Source of the DNA: Bacillus mojavensis RO-H-1 = KCTC 3706
Lineage (GTDB): Bacteria; Bacillota; Bacilli; Bacillales; Bacillaceae
NCBI RefSeq assembly: GCF_000245335.1
Contig: NZ_JH600284.1
Span: 62,001 to 126,000, forward strand
Direction of reading: 5' to 3'
DNA length: 64,000 nucleotides
Positions 16,894-25,285 of this stretch are shown here, one piece after another. The notes under the pieces were generated by a model. The model saw only the letters and a program-made list of their open reading frames with translations. It did not search any database and had not been told where the DNA came from. The position numbers and the translations under genes were made by a program. Each line of letters starts with the position of its first letter. The first letter of the stretch is position 1.

Positions 16894-17829
16894 ATGACAG
16901 TATTAACGATTTCCGCTGTCATCGCTTTGGCGTGTCTAAATGTCATTCAATATATGATGAAAAAGAACCGGGACAGGAATTTGACGTATACGGCAGAAAA
17001 GCTTAGCGCCATGCTTGACAATGAATCGGCCGATCAGGTTTTACTGCATACAGATGACCGTGCGCTCAGGGACCTGCTCGTCAACATCAATCTGCTTGCC
17101 GAGGGTCATCAGCATATCAACGCCCGGTTTGCAAAAACAGAGCATTCCATGAGACGGATGCTGACCAATATGTCGCACGATCTCAAAACACCTCTGACGG
17201 TCATTCTCGGTTATATCGAAGCCATCCAAAGTGACCGGGATATGCCGGACAAAGAGCGGGAAAGGCTGCTTGAGAAGCTCCACCAAAAAACAAATGAACT
17301 CATCAAAATGATCCACTCTTTTTTTGATTTAGCCAAATTGGAATCTGAAGATAAACAAATCCCGATCTCAAAAATACATATCAACGAAGTATGCAAACGA
17401 AATATCCTGCATTACTATGATGCCGTTCAGGCAAAAGGTTTTAACACGGAGATTGATATACCGGATACGCCGGTATACGCGCATGCAAATGAAGAGGCGC
17501 TGGACCGTATCCTGCAAAATGTATTATCCAACGCGATTCAATATGGCGCGGATGGCAAGGTTATCGGATTATCACTTTCTTATGATGAGACAAGCATCGC
17601 CATCTCTGTATGGGACCGCGGAAAAGGGATCAGTGAAACAGATCAGCAGCGGGTATTTGAAAGGCTGTACACACTTGAAGAATCAAGAAACAAAGCATTC
17701 CAGGGGAGCGGTCTCGGTTTAACGATCACGAAAAGGCTTGTGGAAAAAATGGGGGGCTCCATCTCTCTTCATAGCAACCCGTATGAACGGACAGCGTTTA
17801 CGATTACATTAAAACGAATGACCTATTAA
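16894..17829 (+). CDS. ycbM: Sensor histidine kinase
   Basis: A 311-residue kinase. It has one N-terminal membrane helix (ISAVIALACLNVIQYMM) and almost no extracellular domain, then the H-box NMSHDLKTPLTVILGYIEA near residue 105, N-box NVLSNAIQYG, and G-boxes WDRGKGIS and GSGLGLTITKRL. The start is ATG 16894, just after the ycbL stop, with GGGGAGAG inside ycbL as ribosome site. Intramembrane-type kinases of this form usually work with a neighbouring ABC transporter, here ycbN-ycbO. Confidence 0.9.
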   Translation: MTVLTISAVIALACLNVIQYMMKKNRDRNLTYTAEKLSAMLDNESADQVLLHTDDRALRDLLVNINLLAEGHQHINARFAKTEHSMRRMLTNMSHDLKTPLTVILGYIEAIQSDRDMPDKERERLLEKLHQKTNELIKMIHSFFDLAKLESEDKQIPISKIHINEVCKRNILHYYDAVQAKGFNTEIDIPDTPVYAHANEEALDRILQNVLSNAIQYGADGKVIGLSLSYDETSIAISVWDRGKGISETDQQRVFERLYTLEESRNKAFQGSGLGLTITKRLVEKMGGSISLHSNPYERTAFTITLKRMTY

Positions 17830-17835
17830 CAATCG

Positions 17836-17888
17836 TAAGAATTTCTTAAGAATGAAGAAATAAAAAAGACAGGGCCCGCCGCTACAAT
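17836..17888 (+). promoter_or_regulatory. ycbN promoter with direct repeat
   Basis: TAAGAAT occurs at 17836-17842 and 17847-17853, an 11-bp period typical of OmpR-type binding sites. A TACAAT -10 candidate lies at 17883-17888 with no good -35 box, as expected of an activator-dependent promoter. YcbL is the likely binder (inference). Confidence 0.5.
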
Positions 17889-17922
17889 AGAAAACAGGAA
17901 CAAGAGGAAAGGAGCAACAACG

Positions 17923-18846
17923 TTGACTTACATTGTGCAAACAACCGGACTGACCAAAACGTTTCAAGGCAAAGAAGTCGTATCAGATGTCAGCATGCAT
18001 ATCAAAAAAGGTGAAATTTACGGCTTTCTTGGCCCGAACGGAGCGGGGAAAACAACCATCATGAAAATGCTGACAAGTCTTGTTAAACCGACAAGCGGTG
18101 AAATCAATATCCTCGGAAACCATTTTACCCATACGTCATATGAGGTGCTCGGCAAGATCGGCAGCATGATTGAATATCCGATTTTCTATGAAAATCTGAC
18201 GGCTATCGAAAATTTAGAGCTGCATTGTGCATATATGGGATATCACAATAAAAAAGCCATTCAAGAAGTGCTCGATATGGTGAATTTAAAACAGATCGAC
18301 AAGAAACCCGTCAAAACATTTTCGCTTGGAATGAAGCAGCGGCTCGGCATAGCGCGGGCCATCCTCACCAAACCTGAACTGCTTATATTGGATGAGCCGG
18401 TAAACGGCCTTGATCCTGTCGGCATTAAAAAGATCAGAAACTTATTTCAAGTATTAAGCAAGGAGTATGGAATGACACTGCTGATCTCCAGCCATATGCT
18501 GAGTGAAATCGAACAAATTGCGGATACAATCGGCGTCATTCGTGACGGCAGGCTGCTGGAAGAGGTGTCGATGGAAGATGTCAGAGGACAAAACACAGAA
18601 TACATTGAACTCGTTACGACGAATCAGACAAAAGCCTGCTTTGTGCTTGAGAAAGAACTTCACATTGCCAACTTTAAAATCTTAAATGACAAAACCATCC
18701 GAATTTATGACGCTCAATTAACACAGGGTGCCATATCAAAAGCGCTGATTTTAAATGATGTAGACATCGAATCAATGAACAAAAAGTATACGTCACTGGA
18801 GGACTACTTCATCAGCCTGATCAATGGCAATCACATCAGTGCGTAA
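17923..18846 (+). CDS. ycbN: ABC transporter ATP-binding protein
   Basis: A 307-residue ATPase of the BcrA/lantibiotic-immunity type: Walker A GPNGAGKTT near residue 40, signature SLGMKQRLGIARAI, Walker B LLILDEPVNGLDP, H-loop SSHMLSEIEQ, and the C-terminal extension common in these exporters. It starts with TTG after AAAGGAG. The two following genes encode its membrane subunits, and the preceding genes a two-component system, so export or removal of a membrane-active compound is likely. Confidence 0.92.
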   Translation: MTYIVQTTGLTKTFQGKEVVSDVSMHIKKGEIYGFLGPNGAGKTTIMKMLTSLVKPTSGEINILGNHFTHTSYEVLGKIGSMIEYPIFYENLTAIENLELHCAYMGYHNKKAIQEVLDMVNLKQIDKKPVKTFSLGMKQRLGIARAILTKPELLILDEPVNGLDPVGIKKIRNLFQVLSKEYGMTLLISSHMLSEIEQIADTIGVIRDGRLLEEVSMEDVRGQNTEYIELVTTNQTKACFVLEKELHIANFKILNDKTIRIYDAQLTQGAISKALILNDVDIESMNKKYTSLEDYFISLINGNHISA

Positions 18847-18860
18847 AGGAGACGGGATCG

Positions 18861-19550
18861 TTGCTCAAATTGATCAGAATCGAATTAAGGAAGATGAAGA
18901 TGGGATGGTATGTAAGAGGAGTCATCATTGCCAACCTGATTATCCTTGGCTTTATGTGGTTGGTCAGTTACACAGAAAAAGCGGAGGGCACCGAGTCGTT
19001 CCAAAGCATGGATGAAGCATTTGTCGTCATTGGCACTTTTGTCAGAGCAGTGTTTATCGTTTTTGGCGCCGTGCTGATCGCCAAATTAGTCATTTCGGAA
19101 TATAAAAACAAAACGATTCAAGTGATGTTCACGTACCCGATCAGCCGGAAAAAACTGCTCGCTGCCAAGCTTAGCATCTCAGGCGGGCTGACGTTTATCA
19201 CCATTTTGGTCTCAAATGCGTTCGTAGCAGCCGCTTACTATATGCTGAACTCGATCTACCATGTCATTCCGGGAGAATTGAGCGCCGATGTCATGTCTCA
19301 GCATTCGGTAAAAATGGCGGTTTTCGCTTTTGGCGCCGCTGGAACCAGTTTAGTTCCCATCTTTTTTGGGATGCGTAAGCACTCTGTCCCGGCAACCATC
19401 ATTTCATCTGTCGTGATTGTCATGCTGATGAGTTCAACAAGCCCGGGCCTGTCCCTTTCTTCCATTGTATATATTCCATTATCTCTTGCGGCTGTCGGTT
19501 TGTTTTTTTCATACATGGCAGTCAGGAAAGCAGACAAACAAGATGCCTGA
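18861..19550 (+). CDS. ycbO: ABC transporter permease, first copy
   Basis: A 229-residue permease with about six membrane helices, of the ABC-2 type found in bacitracin/lantibiotic resistance exporters. It starts with TTG behind AAAGGAG, 14 bp after ycbN. It shares clear similarity over the whole length with the next gene: GWYxRGxxIANL, the segment LIAKLVISEYKNKTI and FTYPISRKKLLAAKL recur in both. Confidence 0.88.
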   Translation: MLKLIRIELRKMKMGWYVRGVIIANLIILGFMWLVSYTEKAEGTESFQSMDEAFVVIGTFVRAVFIVFGAVLIAKLVISEYKNKTIQVMFTYPISRKKLLAAKLSISGGLTFITILVSNAFVAAAYYMLNSIYHVIPGELSADVMSQHSVKMAVFAFGAAGTSLVPIFFGMRKHSVPATIISSVVIVMLMSSTSPGLSLSSIVYIPLSLAAVGLFFSYMAVRKADKQDA

Positions 19551-19568
19551 ATACGGAGTTGAGACAAC

Positions 19569-20264
19569 ATGTTGAATGTAATGAAACTTGAATTGAAAAA
19601 AATAAAATTAGGCTGGTATTACAGAGGCGCCGTTATTGCAAATCTATGCATCCTCGGATTTATGTGTTTGATTGCTTCAGAAGAAAAAAAACTCCCGCAG
19701 CCAGAGGTGATGACTGATGCGGTATCCACGTTATTTCTGCTTGGAACGTTTGTAAGGTCTGTATTTGTTGTTTTTGCCAGTGTGCTGATTGCCAAATTGA
19801 TTATCAGCGAGTACAAAAATAAAACTATAACCGTCATGTTTACATATCCCATCAGCCGGAAAAAACTGATTGCTGCCAAGCTGCTGATTACAGGCGGACT
19901 GACGTTTATCACCATTATGGTGTCTGAAATTGTGCTTGCATTCATCTTTGGGCAAATCAATCAATATTATCAACTTACACCTGCGATGTTAACAGTCCAG
20001 ACTATCGGACAAGAAATCGTCAGTATGGCGATATATGCTGCTTCGGCTGCGTGCTTGAGTCTCATTCCTTTATGGTTTGGGATGAGGAAACGCTCTGTTC
20101 CGGCTGCCATCATTTCTTCGGTTATATTGACGATTCTGATCAGTCAGCAAAGCCCCGAGTTTTCGTTGGCAACGATTATCTATATTCCGCTTTCTTTAGG
20201 TGCGATCGGCATCTTGATAGCGATTTGGTCTGTCCGAAACATAGACCGGGAAGACGTTTTATAA
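19569..20264 (+). CDS. ABC transporter permease, tandem paralogue of ycbO
   Basis: A 231-residue permease with the same six-helix layout as the gene before it and long shared segments (LIAKLIISEYKNKTI, FTYPISRKKLIAAKL, GGLTFITIMVS, IPLSLGAIG). The two genes are 18 bp apart and likely arose by tandem duplication. The reference B. subtilis 168 locus has, to my memory, only one ycbO. The pair could form a heterodimeric permease with YcbN dimers. A bidirectional terminator overlaps its stop. Confidence 0.85.
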   Translation: MLNVMKLELKKIKLGWYYRGAVIANLCILGFMCLIASEEKKLPQPEVMTDAVSTLFLLGTFVRSVFVVFASVLIAKLIISEYKNKTITVMFTYPISRKKLIAAKLLITGGLTFITIMVSEIVLAFIFGQINQYYQLTPAMLTVQTIGQEIVSMAIYAASAACLSLIPLWFGMRKRSVPAAIISSVILTILISQQSPEFSLATIIYIPLSLGAIGILIAIWSVRNIDREDVL

Positions 20265-20293
20265 AAGGCCGATGCTGTCAGCACCGGCCTTTT
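20263..20293. terminator. Bidirectional terminator, ycbO copy 2 / ycbP
   Basis: AAAAGGCCGATGC and GCACCGGCCTTTT form a 13-bp stem (one A-C mismatch in the plus RNA, G-U in the minus RNA) with A and T tracts on both sides, between convergent genes. Confidence 0.8.
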
Positions 20294-20295
20294 GA

Positions 20296-20682
20296 TTATG
20301 AATCTGTTCTTGTTTCAAGATAATGCTTTTTGCCAATTTCTTTGCTCATCATATAGAAATGGAAGCAATATTCCCCGATGGCCATGGCGATTGCTCCAAA
20401 TAGAGCCGCCAGCGCAATTTCTCCGCCAGTCATTCCCATAGAAAGCGGCATGCCCATCAGCCAAATCACGAGAAATGCCAAACCGAAATCAGCCAAAGTG
20501 GCGATCATATTGTTCCACCGGGGCAAGACATAAAGGTCTCCAAGCAAATAAGAAATGACCCCTAACACAACTGTCATCAGCAGCGTATCACCAAACGTGA
20601 AACCAAAGCCAAGACCCAGCACCAAATACAAGACAATAATCGTCATAATACCTTTAATCGCGAGCGCTTTCACATGTGTCAT
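20296..20682 (-). CDS. ycbP: Small four-helix membrane protein
   Basis: A 128-residue protein of the YndM/YcbP type (DUF2512): four hydrophobic helices, the first [17 protein letters not shown], followed by a short polar tail ending near [12 protein letters not shown]. Start ATG is preceded by AGAAGGAGG. No enzymatic motif is visible and the function is unknown. It is a single gene, convergent with the ABC transporter operon. Confidence 0.85.
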   Translation of the reverse strand: MTHVKALAIKGIMTIIVLYLVLGLGFGFTFGDTLLMTVVLGVISYLLGDLYVLPRWNNMIATLADFGLAFLVIWLMGMPLSMGMTGGEIALAALFGAIAMAIGEYCFHFYMMSKEIGKKHYLETRTDS

Positions 20683-20983
20683 GAAAAGGTTCCTCCTTCT
20701 ATTGTCTGATTTGTTATGTATGATTCCTCAAATACGGAAAGTTAAACATTATTTTGTGTTTTTCATAAAGCATAAAGGCGGCGGTTGCAAATAGGGGACT
20801 GGCCGGTCCGTGGAAGCAAGGCTTTTATCGGAAGTTCCCTAAGCTCACCCGCCCGTTTTTTATCGCACTGATATTTGGCCTCTGTAGCAATTCCGAGAAT
20901 AAATTTTAAAACTTCTCCTGTCCCTCCGTCATCACTCTTTGGGTATTGCAATATGATGAAAGGAGAAAAGGGGAGGTGACGTG
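20683..20983. other. Intergenic region ycbP-cwlJ
   Basis: About 300 bp with no convincing gene. Near the right end GTCATCAC (20928-20935) and AATATGAT (20950-20957) are a weak match to a sigma-E promoter, which would suit the sporulation gene cwlJ. The left end should hold the ycbP promoter, but I cannot pick it. Confidence 0.35.
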
Positions 20984-21412
20984 ATGGCGGTTGTGAGAGC
21001 AACAAGTGCTGATGTCAACTTGATGGCACGGCTGCTCAGAGCGGAAGCGGAAGGTGAAGGTAAGCAGGGAATGCTGCTTGTCGGCAATGTTGGGATTAAT
21101 CGGCTGAGGGCCAATTGCTCTGATTTTAAAGGCCTCCGCACCATCAGGCAGATGATTTTTCAGCCGCATGCGTTTGAAGCGGTGACCCATGGATACTTTT
21201 ATCAAAGACCGCGGGAAAGCGAGCGGGCCTTGGCGCGCCGGACGATAAACGGGGAGAGGTTCTGGCCGGCAAAATTCAGCCTGTGGTATTTCAAGCCGGG
21301 AGGAAACTGCCCGTCAACCTGGTATAACCAGCCGTTTGTAGCCAGATACAAGTCACATTGTTTTTATCAGCCGACGGCCGAAACATGTGAAAACGTATAT
21401 AACACTTTTTAG
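20984..21412 (+). CDS. cwlJ: Spore cortex-lytic hydrolase CwlJ
   Basis: A 142-residue cell-wall hydrolase of the SleB/CwlJ family, needed for cortex breakdown during germination triggered by Ca-dipicolinate. The family core is visible: LMARLLRAEAEGEGKQGMLLVG with the catalytic glutamate, VGNVGINRL, IRQMIFQPHAFEAV, and the C-terminal AKFSLWYFKPG...CPSTWYNQP. It lacks a signal peptide, as usual for CwlJ, which is made in the mother cell and placed in the coat. ATG 20984 has better spacing from GGAGG than GTG 20981. Confidence 0.94.
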   Translation: MAVVRATSADVNLMARLLRAEAEGEGKQGMLLVGNVGINRLRANCSDFKGLRTIRQMIFQPHAFEAVTHGYFYQRPRESERALARRTINGERFWPAKFSLWYFKPGGNCPSTWYNQPFVARYKSHCFYQPTAETCENVYNTF

Positions 21413-21418
21413 GGCAGG

Positions 21419-21448
21419 ACGCCGTTCGCATTTGAACGGTGTTTTTTC
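21419..21448 (+). terminator. cwlJ terminator
   Basis: ACGCCGTTC (21419-21427) pairs with GAACGGTGT (21434-21442), followed by TTTTTC. Confidence 0.8.
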
Positions 21449-21506
21449 TTTATTGGAAAATATTTCCGTGAGATAATCGTAGAAAAGAACTACAGGAGAT
21501 GACAAA

Positions 21507-22238
21507 ATGGCGACAATTGACCTGCAAAAGAAGAGCATAAAAATCGTATTGGAGAAAAAGCAGTTAACCAAGGTGACGGCTCGTGTCGGACTGGTGCTGG
21601 ATATTACCGGTTCAATGAGAACGCTGTACAAAAACGGGACGGTTCAAAAAGTGGTGGAGCGAATTTTGGCTGTGGCTGATCAATTTGATGATAACGGCCT
21701 GCTGGATGTATGGGTTTATGATAATGAATTCTCCCGGTTAAAGCCAGTCTCTGAAATCGATTTTTCAGGCTATGTTGATCGCGAAATTTTAAATAATGAG
21801 CTCTTGCATAAATTCGGGAGAAATGATGAGCCGCCGGTCATGAAGGATGTGTTACATAAATATGTTGTGGAAGAACCGAGTTCATATCCCGCTTTTATCG
21901 TTTTTATTAATGATGGCGGGTGTAAAAAAACGATCAAACCCATTATTGAAGCGGCCTCTGATAAACCGGTGTTTTGGCAGTTTGTCGGCATCGGTAACGG
22001 CAACTTCGATTTTCTTAATAAACTGGATACGCTAGAAGGACGTGTTGTTGATAACGCAAACTTCCTGCATATCGAAGACATTGAACGCATCTCTGATGAT
22101 GAGCTTTATGATGCATTGCTTACTGAATTTCCATTTTGGCTGAAAGAAGTGAAGGAAAAAGGAATTTTAATAGAACAAGAACCTGCTGCTGTAAAACCGG
22201 AAAGAAAGGGCTTTTTCAGCAGATTGTTTTCTAAATAA
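21507..22238 (+). CDS. ycbR: TerF-like von Willebrand A domain protein
   Basis: A 243-residue protein. Residues 1-25 resemble the start of TerD-type domains (DLQKKSIKIVLEKKQL); residues about 28-210 form a vWA domain with the metal-site motif DITGSMR, close to the DxSxS MIDAS, plus VWVYDNEFS and FIVFINDGG. The tail is basic and proline-rich (EPAAVKPERKGFFSRLF), possibly a docking segment. It belongs to the tellurite-resistance TerF group and is the only such gene here outside the main Ter operon at 50.8-60.6 kb. Role unknown; stress-linked assembly is an inference. Confidence 0.85.
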   Translation: MATIDLQKKSIKIVLEKKQLTKVTARVGLVLDITGSMRTLYKNGTVQKVVERILAVADQFDDNGLLDVWVYDNEFSRLKPVSEIDFSGYVDREILNNELLHKFGRNDEPPVMKDVLHKYVVEEPSSYPAFIVFINDGGCKKTIKPIIEAASDKPVFWQFVGIGNGNFDFLNKLDTLEGRVVDNANFLHIEDIERISDDELYDALLTEFPFWLKEVKEKGILIEQEPAAVKPERKGFFSRLFSK

Positions 22239-22254
22239 CAGACAGCCTTCCCGA

Positions 22255-22292
22255 ACACTGAGTGATTATGCAAAATCGCTCGGTGTTTTTGT
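22255..22292 (+). terminator. ycbR terminator
   Basis: ACACTGAGTGATT (22255-22267) pairs with AATCGCTCGGTGT (22274-22286), then TTTTGTTTTTTT. Confidence 0.85.
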
Positions 22293-22434
22293 TTTTTTAA
22301 GATCATGTGAAGAAAAATAGGTAAAAAGGGCGGCTTGCAAACGACAGGATTTGCAGAAAATACGCCGTTTTGCCAGCTATCGGCATGTTTCGGCGAAATG
22401 GCTGTGAAGGAAGTCCTGTTTCCCATGTTCAGTG

Positions 22435-22487
22435 CTTACAAACCGTTCACACTTCTTCACAGCTAATTAACAATAGTTTCCTATAAT
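22435..22487 (+). promoter_or_regulatory. phoD promoter with PhoP box
   Basis: Four TTACA/TTCACA/TTAACA-type repeats begin at 22436, 22446, 22456 and 22467, with 10-11 bp spacing, followed by TATAAT at 22482-22487. This is the classic PhoP-P activated promoter layout and predicts induction under phosphate starvation. Confidence 0.85.
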
Positions 22488-22520
22488 GAAAGCGATCAAT
22501 GAGAAGAGAGGGGATCTGGA

Positions 22521-24272
22521 ATGGCATATGACAGTCGTTTTGACGAATGGGTAAAGAAATTGAAAGACGAAAGCTTTCAGAACAATACGTTTGACCGCCG
22601 CAAATTTATTCAGGGGGCTGGAAAAATTGCGGGGCTTTCTCTTGGGTTAACCATTGCTCAGTCAGTCGGAGCATTTGAAGTAAATGCTGCACCTAAGTTC
22701 TCTAGTTATCCGTTTACGCTCGGCGTTGCTTCAGGAGATCCGCTTTCTGACAGCGTTGTGCTCTGGACGCGTTTGGCGCCAGATCCGCTGAATGGCGGGG
22801 GGATGCCGAACCAGGCTGTGCCTGTCAAATGGGAAGTGGCAAAGGATGAGCACTTCCGCAAGATCGTAAGAAAGGGCACTGAAATGGCAAAACCGAGCCT
22901 CGCTCATTCTGTTCACGTGGAAGCGGACGGGCTTGAGCCGAACAAAGTGTACTATTACCGATTCAAAACCGGGCATGAGCTAAGTCCTGTCGGAAAAACA
23001 AAAACACTGCCCGCCCCTGGTGCCAATGTGCCGAAAATGACCTTTGCCTTCGCTTCCTGCCAGCAATATGAGCATGGCTATTATACAGCCTACAAGCATA
23101 TGGCGAAGGAAAAGCTGGACCTTGTCTTCCATCTTGGTGATTACATATATGAGTACGGGCCAAATGAATATGTATCGAAAACAGGCAATGTCCGTACACA
23201 CAACAGCGCAGAAATCATTACGCTGCAGGACTATCGAAACCGCCATGCCCAATACCGTTCAGACGCTAATTTAAAAGCGGCGCATGCGGCGTTTCCGTGG
23301 GTTGTCACGTGGGACGACCATGAAGTTGAAAATAACTATGCCAATAAAATCCCGGAAAAAGGGCAGTCGGTTGATGCGTTTGTACTGCGTCGTGCGGCGG
23401 CGTATCAGGCTTATTATGAGCATATGCCGCTCCGCATCTCCTCTCTGCCAAATGGTCCGGATATGCAGCTGTACCGCCACTTTACGTACGGAAATCTGGC
23501 ATCATTTAATGTGCTGGATACACGCCAATACAGAGATGACCAAGCCAATAACGACGGCAATAAGCCGCCATCTGATGAATCGCTCAATCCGAATCGGACC
23601 CTGTTAGGAAAAGAACAGGAGCAGTGGCTTTTCAACAATTTAAACAGCTCGACTGCATATTGGAATGTGCTGGCACAGCAAATCTTCTTTGCAAAGTGGA
23701 ATTTCGGGACAAGCTCAAGCCCGATCTACAGCATGGATTCATGGGACGGTTATCCGGCTCAGCGCGAACGGGTCGTCAATTTCATTAAAAGCAAAAATTT
23801 AAATAATGTTGTCGTGCTGACAGGAGATGTACACGCAAGCTGGGCATCGAATCTGCATGTCGATTTTAATAAAACAAGCTCGAAAATTTTCGGGGCTGAA
23901 TTTGTCGGCACCTCCATCACATCCGGAGGAAACGGAGCGGATAAGCGGGCGGATACCGATCAAATTTTAAAGGAAAATCCACATATCAAGTTCTTTAACG
24001 ATTACCGCGGATATGTCCGCTGTACAGTGACGCCTCACCAGTGGAAAGCTGATTATCGGGTAATGCCATTTGTGACAGAGCCGGGAGCAGCCATTTCCAC
24101 ACGGGCTTCATTCGTCTATCAAAAAGACCAAACCGGATTGAGAAAGGTATCCTCGACAATGGTTCAAGGCGGAGTGAAACAATCCAATGAAGTCGAAGAG
24201 GATCGTTTCTTTGAGCACAACAAAGCCCATGAAAAACAAATGATCAAAAAGCGGGCAAAAATTACGCATTAA
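22521..24272 (+). CDS. phoD: Phosphodiesterase/alkaline phosphatase D, Tat-exported
   Basis: Extracellular phosphodiesterase that degrades wall teichoic acid and other phosphodiesters under phosphate starvation. The 583-residue preprotein has a long twin-arginine signal: polar N-region, DRRKFIQGAGKIAGLS near residue 27, hydrophobic core and cleavage after VNAAP. The PhoD-type metallophosphatase motifs follow (FAFASCQQYEHGYY, VFHLGDYIYEYG, TWDDHEVENNYA, VLTGDVHASW). It is the known dedicated substrate of TatAd-TatCd, whose genes lie directly downstream. Confidence 0.96.
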   Translation: MAYDSRFDEWVKKLKDESFQNNTFDRRKFIQGAGKIAGLSLGLTIAQSVGAFEVNAAPKFSSYPFTLGVASGDPLSDSVVLWTRLAPDPLNGGGMPNQAVPVKWEVAKDEHFRKIVRKGTEMAKPSLAHSVHVEADGLEPNKVYYYRFKTGHELSPVGKTKTLPAPGANVPKMTFAFASCQQYEHGYYTAYKHMAKEKLDLVFHLGDYIYEYGPNEYVSKTGNVRTHNSAEIITLQDYRNRHAQYRSDANLKAAHAAFPWVVTWDDHEVENNYANKIPEKGQSVDAFVLRRAAAYQAYYEHMPLRISSLPNGPDMQLYRHFTYGNLASFNVLDTRQYRDDQANNDGNKPPSDESLNPNRTLLGKEQEQWLFNNLNSSTAYWNVLAQQIFFAKWNFGTSSSPIYSMDSWDGYPAQRERVVNFIKSKNLNNVVVLTGDVHASWASNLHVDFNKTSSKIFGAEFVGTSITSGGNGADKRADTDQILKENPHIKFFNDYRGYVRCTVTPHQWKADYRVMPFVTEPGAAISTRASFVYQKDQTGLRKVSSTMVQGGVKQSNEVEEDRFFEHNKAHEKQMIKKRAKITH

Positions 24273-24285
24273 GGAGTGATACATG

Positions 24286-24498
24286 ATGTTTTCAAATATT
24301 GGAATACCCGGCTTGATTCTGATCTTTGTCATCGCCCTCATTATCTTTGGCCCTTCAAAGCTTCCTGAAATCGGGCGAGCCGCCGGTCGGACTTTGCTGG
24401 AATTCAAAAGCGCCACAAAATCACTTGTGTCTGGTGATGAAAAAGAAGAAAAATCAGCTGAGCTGTCAGCGGTTAAGCAGGACAAAAACGCAGGCTGA
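24286..24498 (+). CDS. tatAD: Twin-arginine translocase subunit TatAd
   Basis: Pore-forming subunit of the minimal TatAd-TatCd translocase. The 70-residue protein has one N-terminal membrane helix ([15 protein letters not shown]), the [15 protein letters not shown] hinge and amphipathic helix, and a charged tail, as in all TatA proteins. Two ATGs are adjacent (24283 and 24286); the second gives the 70-residue form. It starts about 13 bp after phoD and belongs to its PhoP-controlled transcript. Confidence 0.95.
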   Translation: MFSNIGIPGLILIFVIALIIFGPSKLPEIGRAAGRTLLEFKSATKSLVSGDEKEEKSAELSAVKQDKNAG

Positions 24499-24506
24499 GT
24501 GCTGAT

Positions 24507-24535
24507 GAGGCAGACGCATGGTCTGCCTCTTTTTC
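24507..24535 (+). terminator. Hairpin between tatAD and tatCD
   Basis: GAGGCAGAC (24507-24515) pairs perfectly with GTCTGCCTC (24521-24529), then TTTTTC. It lies inside the phoD-tatAD-tatCD unit and could lower tatCD expression relative to tatAD. Confidence 0.7.
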
Positions 24536-24559
24536 TCATGAAAGGGAGGGCTTTTTTAT

Positions 24560-25285
24560 ATGGATAAAAAAGAAACTCATCTGATCGGACATTTAGAAGA
24601 GCTTCGCCGTCGGATTATTTTTACACTTGCGGCTTTTCTTCTGTTTTTAATTACGGCTTTTTTGTTTGTGGAGGATATTTATGATTGGCTGATCAGAGAT
24701 TTTGACGGAAAATTAGCTGTTCTCGGACCGAGTGAAATTCTCTGGGTATATATGATGCTTGCCGGCATTTGTGCGATTGCCGCCTCCATCCCCGTTGCCG
24801 CCTATCAGCTTTGGCGTTTTGTAGCGCCGGCGCTGACAAATACGGAGCGAAAAGTGACACTGATGTACATACCGGGATTATTCGCCCTGTTTCTGGCCGG
24901 CATCTCGTTCGGATATTTTGTGTTGTTTCCGATCGTTCTCGGCTTTTTGACCCACTTGTCTGCCGGCCATTTCGAAACAATGTTTACCGCTGACCGCTAT
25001 TTCAGGTTTATGGTAAATTTGAGCCTGCCGTTTGGTTTTCTGTTTGAAATGCCGCTCGTGGTGATGTTTTTGACGAGATTAGGCATCTTAAATCCATACC
25101 GGCTGGCCAAAGCGAGAAAGCTGTCCTATTTTCTGCTGATCGTGGTGTCCATATTGATTACCCCGCCAGACTTTATCTCTGATTTTCTCGTCATGATTCC
25201 GCTGCTTGTCCTGTTTGAAGTGAGCGTCACACTATCAGCGTTTGTATACAAAAAGAGACTGACCAGTGAAGCGGCCGCCGCTTAG
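24560..25285 (+). CDS. tatCD: Twin-arginine translocase subunit TatCd
   Basis: Receptor subunit that binds the twin-arginine signal. The 241-residue protein has six membrane helices and TatC hallmarks: HLEELRRRII at the N-terminus, YQLWRFVAPAL and ERK in the first loop region, FLFEMPLVVMFL, and TPPDFISDFLVMIP. It pairs with TatAd for PhoD export. Its stop overlaps the end of the convergent gene pcp by 4 bp, with no terminator between them. Confidence 0.95.
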   Translation: MDKKETHLIGHLEELRRRIIFTLAAFLLFLITAFLFVEDIYDWLIRDFDGKLAVLGPSEILWVYMMLAGICAIAASIPVAAYQLWRFVAPALTNTERKVTLMYIPGLFALFLAGISFGYFVLFPIVLGFLTHLSAGHFETMFTADRYFRFMVNLSLPFGFLFEMPLVVMFLTRLGILNPYRLAKARKLSYFLLIVVSILITPPDFISDFLVMIPLLVLFEVSVTLSAFVYKKRLTSEAAAA

